A DNA stretch of 64,000 nt from Triticum aestivum (taxonomy: Eukaryota > Streptophyta > Magnoliopsida > Poales > Poaceae). The DNA is taken from NCBI RefSeq assembly GCF_018294505.1, contig NC_057795.1, positions 518,647,915 through 518,711,914 on the forward strand. The letters run 5' to 3'. Made by a program: the position numbers and the translations under genes. Shown here piece after piece: positions 11,054 through 23,535 of this stretch; position 1 is the first letter of the stretch, and each line of letters opens with the position of its first letter. The notes beneath the pieces are model-generated. The model made no database searches, was not told the DNA's origin, and was given only the letters and a program-made list of their open reading frames with translations.

Positions 11054-12270
11054 CAGTGCGGCCCCAACCCCAGCCCCTGCAAAACGTCAAGACAGGTCCT
11101 TCGCGTACACCATTACGCTCTGAAGATACCATGGGCATGGGGAGAGGGGCACGACCACGATAGGCCCAGACTGTGACTCAACCACACCAGGGGTTCTCAA
11201 GTGTGTCATTCTTTTTTTTCTTTTTCCTTTTTATTTTTACCCACAGGACTCCGTTTGTCAGAGGCCCTGTCCGGCAGCAGACCTGCCGAACTCACGATGC
11301 AACAGTCAGGGAAGGAGAAAGGCTACAACGAATATCCAGGTGGTCTCCATTACGAGCATTAAGTCTGTCTTATGCACCATTCCGCAGCCTAGCCCTGGAG
11401 GGGGACATGTTTAATATTCCCATCCCTTGCTTATCGCACCATTTGTATCATTCTGCATTTACAGCAGTTTTTCTTGAATAAGTAATGCAGCACCTTTTGC
11501 TGGCTATTGCATTTCTTTCTTATACATATGTTCATTTATGACATGTTGCATCCGTACATTTTGGTACGGCTAAATACACCAGGGGCTTATGTTTCCCGCA
11601 TCATGGTGTGATAAGTCCGAACACTTTCACAAGTGCGGCACCCCGAACTTATAGCATTATATGCATCGGCTCCGAATCATGTCTTGGGTCAATAGTTGGG
11701 TTTGCCCGGCTCCCATGTTTTGGTACCTTACGTTCCGTTGTATCGGCTAAGGTAGCACTGGGAGAACCACTGCGATTGCGCCCCAGTTGAGCTGGGCGAG
11801 CGCCTCAGTGGAGAAAGCTAAAACTGATCGTCATGATGAGGCGAGAGCCGTTCGCTGTTCGAGAGGTTTCTTGCAAGTCCCTAAAGACTTATGCCGCTTA
11901 GAGCGAGGAACCGGCTTTTGTCCGGCCCAGGCGTGGATAGCGCCCCAAATTCGGCCTTCCGAAGACTAGGGGCTTCGCCGAAATTTAAAATTATAGAATT
12001 CTGTGGCTAAGTGAGAGTGTTCAAGCATTATAAGTCCGGTTGCCTTGTTCGCTGTGTTGAGCGCCTCCCTAGATGGACCCAAAAATGGGAACAAGAGTGC
12101 TCAAGTTTATCCCGAACACCCCAGCACTCGTGGCATGGGGGCTGAAGCCGACGACTTGCCATCTCTCAGATTTGATAAACAGCCGCACAGAAGGTAATAT
12201 TTTAAATTAACAAGCGTTGCTTAGCGCATATGAACTAAGTTTTCAGCACACATGATAACAAAATGCGAGT
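11054..12270. other. Non-coding spacer of element B where pol would be
   Basis: No reverse transcriptase, RNase H or integrase motif on either strand. It holds a T-rich tract near 11,205-11,240 and then unremarkable sequence. This marks a replaced or lost pol region. Confidence 0.7.
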
Positions 12271-15200
12271 CTACTCAAATATTACATCTTTGGAGCACTC
12301 ACCCGTAATAATGCGGGCACCCTTCAGGACACTCTTATAATACATCTCGGGCGTGCGATACTCCTTGCCCTGCGGTGGCGGGTCTGTCACAAGCTTCTGG
12401 GCATCCATCTTGCCCCAGTGCACCTTTGCGCGGGCAAGGGCCCGACGGGCACCTTCAATACAGGCGGAGTGCTTGATGACTTCAACCCACGGGCACGCAT
12501 CCACCAGCCGCCGCACCAGGCCGAAGTAGCTCCTAGGCATAGCCTCCTTAGGCCACAGCCGAACTATGAGGCCCTTCATGGACTGTTCGGCCACCTTGTG
12601 GAGCTCGACCAACTTCTTCAGCTGGTCGCTAAGGGGCACCGGATGTACGGCCTCAGCATACTGAGACCAGAAGACCTTCTCCGTCGAGCTCCCCTCCTCG
12701 GCCCGGTAGAATGCGGCAGCATCGGATACGCTGCAAGGAAGATCTGCGAACGTTCCTGGAGAGCTCCGAATTCGGGTAAGTAACAGGTAATTAACACTCA
12801 CATGCTTACTTTGCATGAAAAATGCCTTACCCGCCGCTATTTTCTTCAACTCCTCGATTTCTTGGAGGGCTTTGTAGGCTTCTGCCTTAGCAGCTTTGGC
12901 ACTCTCAAGAGCCGATGCAAGCTCAGACTCTCGAGTCTTCGAGTCATGCTCCAGGCTCTCATGTTTTTCCACAAGATCCTGGAGCTCTTGCTGTACCTCC
13001 GCCACTCGCGCCTCCTGCTTCTCTCGGTCGGTGCGCTCCGTGGCCGCATTACGTTTGGCCGCGGCCACCGCCTCCTTCAGGGTCGCCACCTCGTTAGTGG
13101 CCCCTGCAATACCCACGTTATCCTTGTCATTCTTCTTGCAACCAAAATCCTTTTCTGTAAGGTACAATTTTAATAAGGTATTACTCACCTTCCTTGTCCT
13201 CGAGCTGCTTCTTGGCACGGCCGAGCTTGTTCTCGGACCGCTCGAGGCTTTGCTTCAAAGCATTGACCTCCACAGTCAATGCGGCAGAGGTCAGCAGCGC
13301 AGCCTGCAATCCCATATTGACATATTTTTTATGACTCCTGCGTATATCTTTTTAGATCCTCAGTCCGACTTTTCTTTCCGAACACCGAACCGAGCATCAG
13401 GGGCTACTGTCTATGCGGTACTATTTTACATACATCAAAATTCTTACCTCAAAGCCTGTTAGAAGGCTGCTGCAGGCTTCGGTCAGCCCGCTCTTGGCAA
13501 GCTGAACCTTTTGAATCACCGCACTCATAACAGTGTGGTGTTCCTCTTTGATGGAGGCGCCATTGAGCGCCTCCAGCAAGCTATCCGGCACCTCCGGTTG
13601 GATGGAGGCTGCCGGCGTCACGGTCTTGCCCTTCTTACGAAGGGGCCGCCCACCGGACTCCGGAGCCACTATGGGTTCCGGGGCCGAGTCCGGTGCAAAG
13701 TTCGGGAGGTTGTCCTGCGACACCTCCGGGGCTCCTCCTCCTGGCGGGTCCCTTCCCGGGATCCCACCTCGGCATCGTCCGCATCACGGGGGGTGGAGGC
13801 AGTTGGAAGAGAATCCATATCCGACGCACCTAAGGACCCGCTCGACGAAGCGGGAAGATCATCCTTGGGCGGACTGCAGGGTTGTATGCGGCATTAGAAA
13901 GACATTGTGTGGCAAAAAAGAAAAACCATGAACTTATTCGGGAGTTCAGATACTTACGATCTCGCCAGGGGCTTGGCCCTTGGAGGCCAGTCCTCGTCAT
14001 TGTCACTGGCGTTGGCAGAGCAGTCCGGGGAAAGAGTTTTTCCCTTCTTGGACCCTTCGGCCTCCCTCGTCGGAGAGGCCTTCCTTTTCTTCCCTCCCCC
14101 CGCTGGGGGAGAGGCTTTCTTTTTCTCCTCCTCGCCTTTGTGGGAGGAGTCTGCCTCGGAGTCATCATCCGATAGCACCTGAAAACGGGAACTCTTCCGA
14201 GTGCCCATGGCCTTCTTCTTGGCCTTCTTCTCCGGCACCACATGGGGTGCCGGAGCCAGCAGCCCCGTCAAGCGGGCGTCCGCTGGGTCCTTTGGCAATG
14301 GGGCCGGGCAGATAGTCTGTTCGGCCTTCTTCAGCTAGCCCTGTCAAAGGAGAGGGAGTTTAGATCCCGCATAGAGTCAAACTATGGCAAACAAGCTTCC
14401 CGTAAAGGACAAAATCACTTACCTCGTCAGCCGGACGCTGCGAGCTGAATCCACGATCTTTGGTAGTGGATGCAGGAGCCTCGGCGCCCTTGAACAGCAC
14501 CTTCCAGACATCTTCGTACGTAGTGTCGAAGAGCCCGCTCAAAGTCTGGTGCTGCGCCGGATCGAACTCCCACATGTTGAAGCCCCGTCGTTGGCACGGG
14601 AGGATCCGGCGGACAAGCATGACCTGGACTACGTTGACAAGCTTGAGCTTCTTGTCCACTAGCTTTTGGACGCAGGCTTGGAGTCCGGTCAGCTCCTCCG
14701 AATCACCCCATGTCCGGCCGCTCTCTTTCCAGGAGGTGAGCCGTGTGGGGATGCCAGATCTGAATTCGGGGGCCGCTGCCCATTCAGGGTCACGCGGCTC
14801 GGTGATGTAGAACCACCCCGATTGCCACCCCTTGATGGTTTCCACGAAAGTGCCTTCGAGCCAAGTAACGTGGGACATCCTGCCCACCATGGCGCCTCCG
14901 CACTCCGCTTGGCTGCCTTCACAACCTTCGGCTTGACATTGAAGGTCTTGAGCCACAAGCCAAAGTGGGGCTGGATGCAAAGGAAGACCTCACACAAGAC
15001 GATAAACACCGAGATGTTGAGGATGAAATTCAGGGCCAGATCATGGAAATCCAGGCCGTAGTAGAACATGAGCCCCCGGACAAAGGGATGGAGTGGGAAG
15101 CCCAGTCCGCGGAGGAAATGGGGAAGAAATACTACCCTCTCATGGGGCCTGGGGATGGGGATGAGCTCTCCCTTGTCAGGGAGCCGATGCGTGATGTTGC

Positions 15201-15287
15201 TGGATAAATATTCGGCGCTGCGCAGCTTCTGGATGTGCCCCTCCGTGACGGAGGAGGCCATCCACTTGCCTCCCGCTCCGGACATAG
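12271..15287 (-). CDS. Antisense gene of element B, gypsy-type 'Transposase_28'-like protein
   Basis: Multi-exon gene opposite to gag. The likely start is MSGAGGKWMASSVTEGHIQK near 15,287. The N-terminal part (about 14,700-15,290) contains VVFLPHFLRGLGFPLHPFVR, a FYYGLDFHDLALNFILNI-type stretch and FLCIQPHFGLW. This resembles the domain listed as putative gypsy-type transposon (PF04195). The frame shifts near 14,925 and continues in 14,425-14,980 with GWQSGWFYITEPRDPEWAAA. A donor-like GTAAGT follows at about 14,424. Later exons give a basic, acidic-cluster region (13,954-14,298) and a long coiled-coil part (12,271-13,218, for example EKHESLEHDSKTRESELASA). The function is unknown. Exon limits are approximate. 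Confidence 0.6.
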
Positions 15288-15839
15288 TTGGAGGAGGTTG
15301 AGGTGAGATGTGCGGACTTAGGCGTTGGAGCTCGAGTTCGCGGAGATGGATAAGCCAAGGAGGAAGAAGGCGCAGGTAAAAGGGTTGGATCCTTATCCCC
15401 TTATATGGGCGGACACAAACATGCGTCCCCACCGGCCTGATAAAACTCGCTTATCCCCCAAGCGCCGCAATCAATGGCGCGGTTGGGTTACCCACGTCCG
15501 TATTGATGGGAATCCCGGAATAAGGGGAACACGATCTCTGCTTCGACAAGACGTGCCAAGGAAACCGCTTCGCTAAACGCGCTGAGGTGTTACAATAAAA
15601 ACAATTCGAGTGAAGGCTTGGTAGTGGTGTGACGTCACGCCACCAAATACGTCAGCAGATTGAACTTGTGTAAATGTTATTCTCTCTACGGTGGTATGTG
15701 GAATTTGTTTTGCAGAGCCGGACACTATCCTGGTGTTCACAATTTTCTATAAATTATTCGGAGGAGGAACCCGCCTTGCAATGCCGAAGACAATATGTGT
15801 GCCGGACTCATCTTCATTGAAGCCTGGTTCAGGGGCTAC

Positions 15840-16310
15840 TGAGGGAGTCCTGGACTAGGGGGTGTCCGGATAGCCGAACTATCATCATCGGCCGGACTCC
15901 AAGATTATGAAGATACAAGATTGAAGACTTCGTCCCGTGTCCGGATGGGACTTTCCTTGGCGTGGAAGGCAAGCTTGGCGATACAGATATGTAGATCTCC
16001 TACCATTGTAACCGACTCTGTGTAACCCCAACCCTCTCCGGTGTCTATATAAACCGGATGGCTTTAGTCCGTAGGACGAACAACAATCATACCATAGGCT
16101 AGCTTCTAGGGTTTAGCCTCCTTGATCTCGTGGTAGATCTACTCTTGTAACACACATCATCAATATTAATCAAGCAGGACGTAGGGTTTTACCTCCATCA
16201 AGAGGGCCCGAACCTGGGTAAAACATCGTGTCCCTTGTCTCCTGTTACCATCCGCCTAGACGCACAGTTCGGGACCCCCTACCCGAGATCCGCCGGTTTT
16301 GACACCGACA
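15840..16310 (+). repeat. 3' LTR of element B
   Basis: 471-bp partner of 7248-7717, preceded by the purine-rich GGTTCAGGGGCTAC. It is followed directly by the CCCAC target duplication. Confidence 0.93.
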
Positions 16311-16315
16311 CCCAC

Positions 16316-17870
16316 TCTGCAGTCTTCGTCCACAGCAGCAATGAATACCGGATCAGCAGCCGCGGCAAGAGGCCCGGCGCGCCGACCGGCTCAAGTCCTC
16401 TCCGGTTTGATAGATGCCTGGGCTACCTTATTGACCACGACAGTTACCCCGGAGACGCAGGATCAGCATCATGCGAATATTGCGAAGCTAAAGGACCAGA
16501 TAACACAGGCCAAGGAGGATCTAGCAATGGAGGACGCTAGGTTGGCTGAAGAATGGGCCGCTTTGGATGCCCAGTCATAACAAATATAGGCGCAGAACTA
16601 CCGGCTCCTGTTGGATCAGAATGCAACAAATGATGTAATGTGGAGAAAGTATCGATCACGTCTGCCATCAGTCTTCGAGGGAGTAAATCTTTTCAACATG
16701 CCAGGGGCTGGGCCAAGTAATCCGGTATCCACAAACCGGATTGACGCACCGAGGGCAGCACCGGATCAACCACGGACGATGGAACCACCTCGACGAACAG
16801 ATAACCCGCCGCAATACGTGCCTACTCCACCGGGTCACTTCTCAAGTCCTTTGGATAATATGATTGCTGCAGCATCTCGCTTGGCAGCTATTCCGATGGA
16901 GGGCGATTCACTGGCAGCAATTGAGACACGGCGGGCCAGAGATCTTCTTCAAAACGCCATGGTGCAGCAGCAGGCTTATTCCTACAGTCGGGATAGAATT
17001 CATTCCACTCCTCGTCCGAGCAAAAGTTATAGCAGGCACATGGATGAACCGGAAGTGTCTAGCAGTGCACGGCACCGGAATGTTCCCCAAAGACCCGATC
17101 TGGCACGTGGTGAAGTAAATGCTCAGGATGTGGTGGATAATGGCAGGGCACGAAGGGAGGCCGCTTTGGCAGCATAGCATGCAGGTCATTATCAACCCGC
17201 CCCGGTTCAACCTGCGGCGTCAGAAGACTGAGGTACCGGGGTAGCTTTCAGCTCCTGGGGAGTGCCTTGTCTCATTCCAGCTCTACGCAATGTGCGACTG
17301 CCTAAAGATTTCAAGGGTCCGCGTAAGATGCCGAATTACACGGCGGATCAACCGCCTGAGGCGTGGGTCGAAAGTTATGAGATGGCAATGGAGATGCTGG
17401 ACGTGGATGAGGTGGCTTGTGCAAAGTATTTCACGATGATGTTAGAAGGGACAGCCCGCACTTGGTTGTAAAACTTACCAGCTAACTCCATCGAATCGTG
17501 GGACCAGTTGAAGGCCTAGTTTATAGCCAATTTCAAAGACACCTGCAAACAACCCATGTCTATTGTGGATCTAGATGCCTATGTTCAAGGGGAGAACGAG
17601 TCAACCACTCATTGGGTGCGCCGGGTTTCATAAGTCTTGCATTCTTCAGACCGGATTAACGCTGGTCAGGCAATCATCACTCTAGAACGCAATTGCCGGT
17701 TTAAGTCACTAAAGATGAAGTTGGGGCGGCCCAAGCGCCACTACGACGACTTGGGCACCCTTATGGCCACCTTGGTCAAGTATGCCGATTCTGATAATAC
17801 CAAGGATCCCGATTCTGATGAGGAGAAACCGGAGAAGGGAAAGAAGAACGGTGGTGCCAAGGGACAGTAG
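16316..17870 (+). CDS. Element A gag (decayed), continuing after element B
   Basis: Continues the split leader frame after element B. The run 16,316-16,579 is helical (IAKLKDQITQAKEDLAMEDA). Further open stretches are 16,611-17,177, 17,262-17,471 and 17,637-17,870. The gag core reads MPNYTADQPPEAWVESYEMA and YFTMMLEGTARTWL at 17,330-17,470. Stops at about 17,469 and 17,517 interrupt it. The part 17,640-17,870 is basic and likely nucleocapsid-proximal. Non-functional as read. Confidence 0.7.
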
Positions 17871-18272
17871 CACAACCAAGGAGTCCATGGGAACAACGGT
17901 AAGCGTAAAGCGGATTCAGATTTTGTAGCTAACGCTAATGTGCAGTGTCGTAAGGGTAAACCGCCCCAGCGCGGCGGCGGAATGAATCTGGAGCGTTTGT
18001 TGAATCAGCCCTGCCCAAAGCATGGGACCAAGGAGGTTCCTGCAACGCATCTCTAGAAGGATTGTCACATTATGAAGGAGTTCAAAAACTCTGATCTTTT
18101 CCGATATGATCAGGGGCCATCAGGCGGTTCAGGTCTAGGTTTTCATGGTGGCAGCGGTTCAAACTCTGGGTTTCAGAATAATCAGGGCAACCAGAACAAC
18201 CAAGGTGGTAATAACCAGCAGAATAATCAAGGAAATCAGCAGTAGTCGGGTTACCAGAGTCACCCAAAGCAG

Positions 18273-18780
18273 TTGAATGGTGGACAGTATCATGTGTTCA
18301 CTACTAGTTTGTGCAAGCGTGATCAGAAGCTTCACAAGAGGGCAGTTAATGCTGTTGAACCGGCAGTACCACGTTATCTGCGGTGGTCTGAACAACCTAT
18401 TGTGTGGAGAAGGGAGGATCATCCGCCCCGGGTTGACAATCCGGGTCACCTGGCTTTGGTGGTGGCACCTCAGGTAGGAGGTTATAAGTTCACCAAGGTA
18501 CTCATGGATGGAGGAAGCAGTATCAATATTCTGTATTATGAGACCCTCCGTCGCATGGGGTTGACAGACAAGAGTCTTAAACCGTCTAACACTGTTTTCC
18601 ATGGTATGGTACCTGGTAAATCGGCATATCCTGTTGGTAAGATCGCTTTGGAAGTTGTGTTTGGTGATGAGCACGATTCCCGGTCTGAGACATTGACCTT
18701 TGAAGTGGTAAGGATCCAGAGCCCGTACCACGCACTGTTTGGGTGACCGGCTTATGCAAAGTTCATGGCAAGGCCTTGTT
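18273..18780 (+). CDS. Element A aspartic protease domain
   Basis: Reads FTKVLMDGGSSINILYYETL, the Tat-type protease with DGGSS in place of DTG, then TFEVVRIQSPYHALFG. A TGA at 18,744-18,746 replaces the expected Arg codon, and the following frame still gives the AKFMARP stretch. It cleaves the retrotransposon polyprotein in intact relatives. Confidence 0.75.
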
Positions 18781-19080
18781 ATATTTACTTGTAGCTCAAG
18801 ATGCCGGGTCATAAAGGGACCATTACGGTTCACGAAAGTCGTAAAATCGCTTTGGATTGCGAGGAAGGTGATGCGGCTTATGCTGAGTCGGTTTGTGCTA
18901 CAGAGGAGCTGAAGTTTTATAAGGAAAATGTTGATCCAGCAGACATGACCCCTCTGAAGAAGCCCACCACTGAGCATGACCCAACCCTGCATTTCAAACC
19001 GGCTGATGAGACTAAACTTGTTGACTTTGTTCCTGGCAATTCGTCCAAGCAGTTCAGCATCAGCACAAATCTGGATCCGA

Positions 19081-20704
19081 AATAGGAAAGCGCGCTCATC
19101 GAGTTCATCCGTGAGAACCGGGACATTTTTGCATGGAAGCCTTCTGACATGCCAGGTGTACCGAGGGAACTCACTGAGCACACTCTTAATATTGATCCCA
19201 AGTTTAAACCGGTCAAGCAATTTCTTCGTCGCTTTAATGAGGAAAGACGCAAGACAATTGGTGAAGAGGTAGCCCGACTGTTGGCTGTTGGGTTTATCGT
19301 TGAAGTGTTTCACCCTGAATGGTTGGCTAATCTGGTGCTTGTTCTCAAGAAAAACAGCACTTGGCGTATGTGTGTGGACTACACCGACTTGAATAAAGCT
19401 TGTCCGGCCGATCCCTTTGCTCTCCCACGCATTGATCAGATTATTGATACGATGGCGAGTTGTGAGCGCATGAGTTTCCTGGATGCTTATTCAGGTTATC
19501 ATCAGATCAAGATGGCAGTTAAGGACCAGGAGAAGACAACCTTCATCACTCCCTTTGGAGCCTTCTTCTATGTTTCTATGCCCTTTGGGCTCAAGAGTGC
19601 CCAGGCAACTTATCAGCTTGTGTGCAGAATTGTCTTCATACGCAGATTGGGCGTAATGTTCATGCCTATGTGGATGACATTGTGGTAAAATCCAGGAAGA
19701 AGGAAACGCTGATAGATGACCTCAAGGAGACGTTTGACAATCTTCGGGTTTACAAAATGATGCTCAATCCGGATAAATGTGTTTTTGGTGTTCCGGCAGG
19801 CAAGCTCTTAGGCTTTCTGGTATCCAACAAAGGCATTGAGGCTAATCCGGAAAAAATCAAAGCGATTACGTCCCTGGCTAAACCGAAATGTATCAATGAT
19901 GTTCAGCGTCTGGCGGGTCGGATTGCAGCCCTTAGTCGGTTTATCAGCCGTTTGGGAGAGAAGGCAATTCCTTTGTATCAGATGTTGAAAAAGACAGACA
20001 ATTTCGTCCGGAGTGACGCAGCTAATGTAGCTTTTGAGGAGTTAAAGCGGCAGTTGGTTGAACCGCCAGTTCTTGCAGCTCCGGTTGATAATGAGCCCTT
20101 GCTATTATACGTGGCTGCCAATGCCCGAGCGGTCAGTGTGGCAATTGTGGTTGAGCGTAAGGAGGCTGGGAAGGAGTATCCGGTTCAACGACCGGTGTAT
20201 TACATAAGTGAAGTCCTGATCGAGTCAAAACAACGCTATCCACATTGGCAGAAGTTGGTGTATGGAGTTTCCATGGCAAGTCGAAAGCTCAAGCAATACT
20301 TTCAAGGCCATCCCATCACAGTGGTTAGTTCTGCTCCTTTGGGTGATATAATTCAAAATAGGGAAGCAACTGGCCAGGTTGCAAAGTGGGCAATTGAGCT
20401 TGGTCTACATGGTTTGAAGTATGTGCCTCGAACAACCATCAAATCCCAGGCACTTGTGGACTTTATCAATGATTGGACCGAGTTGCAAGCACCAGAGGGC
20501 AAGCCGGATAATACATACTGGACTATTCATTTTGATGGATCCAGGCAATTGGAGGGCTCGGGGGCTAGAGTTGTCCTTACTTCCCCTCGAGGTGATAAAA
20601 TTTGCTATGTTCTCCGCTTGATGTTTCCCTGTACTAACAATGCAGTTGAGTACGAAGCTTTACTCCATGGTCTCCGAGTGGCTAAAGAGATGAACTTAAG
20701 TTGA
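19081..20704 (+). CDS. Element A reverse transcriptase and RNase H (frameshifted)
   Basis: Two overlapping frames, 19,149-19,688 and 19,622-20,704. The first carries DYTDLNKACPADPFALPRID and FLDAYSGYHQIKMA. The second carries the catalytic YVDDIVVKS and then a classic RNase H region (RPVYYISEVLIESKQRYPHW). Next comes the second RNase H of the Tat type, IHFDGSRQLEGSGARVVL and NNAVEYEALLHGLRVAKEMN. A frameshift near 19,660 separates the fingers and palm. A TGA at 20,702-20,704 breaks the second RNase H, whose end reads on at 20,706 (CFGDSDLVAQQV). Confidence 0.85.
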
Positions 20705-20731
20705 GTTCGTTGTTTTGGAGATTCTGATCTG

Positions 20732-22281
20732 GTGGCTCAGCAAGTTTCTGGTACTTGGGATTCTAAGGATCCACTCATGGCGGCTTACATATGTGAGGTG
20801 GATATTGTGGCGGGTCACCTCAAAGGGTATCAGGTTGAGCATATCGATCGACGCAAAAAAGAAGCAGCAGACGCTTTAAGCCGGCTTGGATCTCAGTGCA
20901 AACTGGTACCTCCCAATACCTTTTTAGATATCTTGCATAACCCGTCTGTTAAGTTACCTACAGAAGAGGATTTGGATGTTCCTGATCCGGAGGCTCAATT
21001 GGTGGCCGCTTTACACGTTGTGTCGGATTGGACGGTTCCATATCTAGCGTATATGAACCGGGATGAGTTACCAGATGATGAAGTCCTGGCTCGGCAGATA
21101 GTCCGGCGATCCAAGTCCATGGTTATTCACAATGGCGAGTTACACCGCTGTAGCGTTTCAGGCGTATTTCAGCGTTGTGTTTCTCCGGAAGAAGGCCAAG
21201 AGATTCTACGAGAAATTCATGAAGGGGATTGTGGTCACCATGCCGGGTCAAAGTCCCTGGTTGCAAAAGCTTTTCGCCATGGGTTCTACTGGTTGACAGC
21301 TCATGCTGATGCGGAGGATCTGGTAAAGCGGTGTGATGCTTGTCAAAAGTTTTCACGCAGAGCTCATGTTCCGGCTCAAGAACTACGGATGATTCCTATC
21401 ACTTGGCCTTTTGCCACTTGGGGGCTCGATATGGTGGGACCCTTTAAGCATTCCAAGGATAAGAAGACCCACCTGTTGGTGGCGGTTGATAAATTCACCA
21501 AGTGGGTTGAAGCGGAGCCTGTCAGCAAGTGTGATGCGGATACGGCGGTTCAATTTCTCAAAAATATTATCTTCCGCTTTGGCTTTCCACACAGTATTAT
21601 CACGGATAATGGTACAAACCTTTCTAAAGGAGAGATGGAGGATTTCTGTCAGAGAGAGCATATCCGGCTTGACTTAGCATCTGTGGCGCACCCTCAGTCC
21701 AACGGTCAAGCAGAGAGAGCCAACCAAGAAATTTTGAAAGGTATTAAACCTCGGCTCATGATTCCCTTGAAGCGGACGCCGGGTTGTTGGGTGGAAGAAT
21801 TGCCTTCTGTCTTATGGAGTATCAACGCCACCCCCAATCGATCAACTGGATACACACCTTTTTCATGGTGTACGGGGCAGAGGCGGTCCTCCCAAGTGAT
21901 ATTCGTCATGACTCGCCCCGGGTTGCTAATTATGTTGAAGCGGACAACGAGCAAGCACGCCAAGAGGCGCTGGACCTGTTAGATGAGAAACGTGACATGG
22001 GTTTGGCTCGATCGGCGGTTTATCAACAAGACGTGCGGCGTTATCACAGCTGCCGGGTTAAGACAAGAACCTTTCAAGAAGGCGACTTGGTGCTCCGGCT
22101 CATCCAGGATCAGACCGACATGCACAAGTTATCCCCACCTTGGGAAGGGCCCTTTGTGGTCAGCAAAAATCTGCACAACGGATCATACTACCTCATTGAT
22201 GTTCAAGACAACTCACGCAGCTCTGAGGAGGAGACCCGACGGCCGTGGAACATAGCTCTCCTACGGCCTTACTACACTTGA
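20732..22281 (+). CDS. Element A end of second RNase H and integrase (frameshifted)
   Basis: 20,732-21,982 completes the archaeal-like RNase H (QVEHIDRRKKEAADALSRL) and enters integrase. Visible are the zinc-binding HHAGSKS...CDACQKF and the catalytic triad contexts GLDMVGPF, IITDNGTN and NGQAERANQE. The frame shifts near 21,850. The C-terminal part runs to 22,281 in a second frame (GAEAVLPSDIRHDSPRVANY, WEGPFVVSKNL) and ends in the stop after LLRPYYT. Integrase inserts the cDNA copy in intact relatives. Confidence 0.85.
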
Positions 22282-23535
22282 GCCATAGGCTTTTCTTATG
22301 TACATATTTCGACATTGTATATATTATGATTAATAAAATAAACCAGCATCCTTGCTATAAGTAGGGCCTCTGCTATTTTTTCTCAAATATCCTTTGAGTT
22401 ATATTGGGGCTTCAGCTGACAAAGCGGAGTACTGCCTGTTAAACCGGCTACCACGCCACAATAGCTTGGGAGCTTCACACCCAAGGGGCCAAAGAGAGCC
22501 TGGATGCTATGCACAGCTCAAACATAGGCACCCAATGAGCACAGCTCATCATGTTACTTGGGGGCTCCTTGTGTCAAATACCAAGGTGTTTGAAAGGACC
22601 TTTGTAGCTGGGTATCGACACACAGCTTGGAAGCCTGGTATATTTACCTAAAACCCCGGGTTAACCTGCCTTCATCAAGTAAGCCACTCCTATCCAGGTA
22701 ATCCTGGCATGACCCTCCGAACATTTGATAGTTACTCTCATTGAGACCCTGAACTTGTCAAAGTTAAAACAGTGATTGGTTAGTTGGAGGCCCATCTTAA
22801 AAGGCTTTGTCAAATGGTTTAACTCAGCGGCCTGGCAGCCCATGAAAAGCCTCAGATTTGGGCATGGCAGCCCTTGAAAAGCCTCGACTACACGATTTTT
22901 ATTTGTGTTTATCACTTTTCTTTTGATAAATTTTATGTTAAACCGGTCTCTTTGACCTGGTATGGCTTTTCAGTCATCTTATTAGCCTGGTGTTTCTTAA
23001 ACCGGCTTGGTTTTCAACTACAAGTTGACAGACCTTATTATCAAACCGGAGTTTCATAACCCGGCCTGGCTTTGACTACTTGTCGCCAGTTTTAATCATC
23101 TGGTGTTCATTATAACCCGGCATGACTTATTATACACCATCAGTACATGATGGAGTTATACAAAATTTCAGATTTGGGTCTTCACCCTTCTTACAATCAA
23201 AGTTGGTAAACCAACTAACGTGATATCACATCACAGGTATGAGTTGTTTCATATTTCTTAAGGTTTGATTATCAATCAGGCTTTATCTTGGGCATTATGA
23301 CCCGTCCGGCGGTAAACCGCCCGGACAATTCTTTTTATGCAGACATAGGGATTGCATACTATGATATATGAGCCAACATTGAAGTTATCATGACGGATCA
23401 CATAAAGTATCTCCCACTGCACGATGGCAGCAGATCAAAGTATTTTTTGCTACCCTATTACAAGGCGCTTAACAACCCAAAATATGGAATTATCTTAAAC
23501 CGGACAGTTTCTGAAGTATCAACCAGCTTGCCAGA
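22282..23535. other. Spacer of element A between integrase and antisense gene
   Basis: Non-coding, with recurrent short words built on AAACCGG and GGCTT. No gene is supported on either strand. Confidence 0.6.

Larger units (their letters stand above)
7248..16310 (+). mobile_element. Element B: non-autonomous Ty3/Gypsy element (gag-protease only) nested in A
   Basis: LTRs at 7248-7717 and 15840-16310 (470/471 bp) start TGAGGGAGTCCTGGACTAGG and end GACACCGACA. A perfect 5-bp duplication CCCAC flanks it (7243-7247 and 16311-16315). A primer-binding-type sequence TTGGTGCTTTCATTGAGAG follows the 5' LTR at 7718. Plus-strand coding covers gag and an aspartic protease only; there is no reverse transcriptase, RNase H or integrase. 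A multi-exon antisense gene fills 12,271-15,287. The LTRs differ at about 11 positions (near 2.3%). It must have moved using enzymes supplied by a relative. Confidence 0.93.

Noticed and set aside
12802..13462. Plus-strand Ser/Leu-rich open frames opposite the coiled-coil part of the element B antisense gene
   Set aside because: Low-complexity complements of heptad-rich coding DNA on the other strand.
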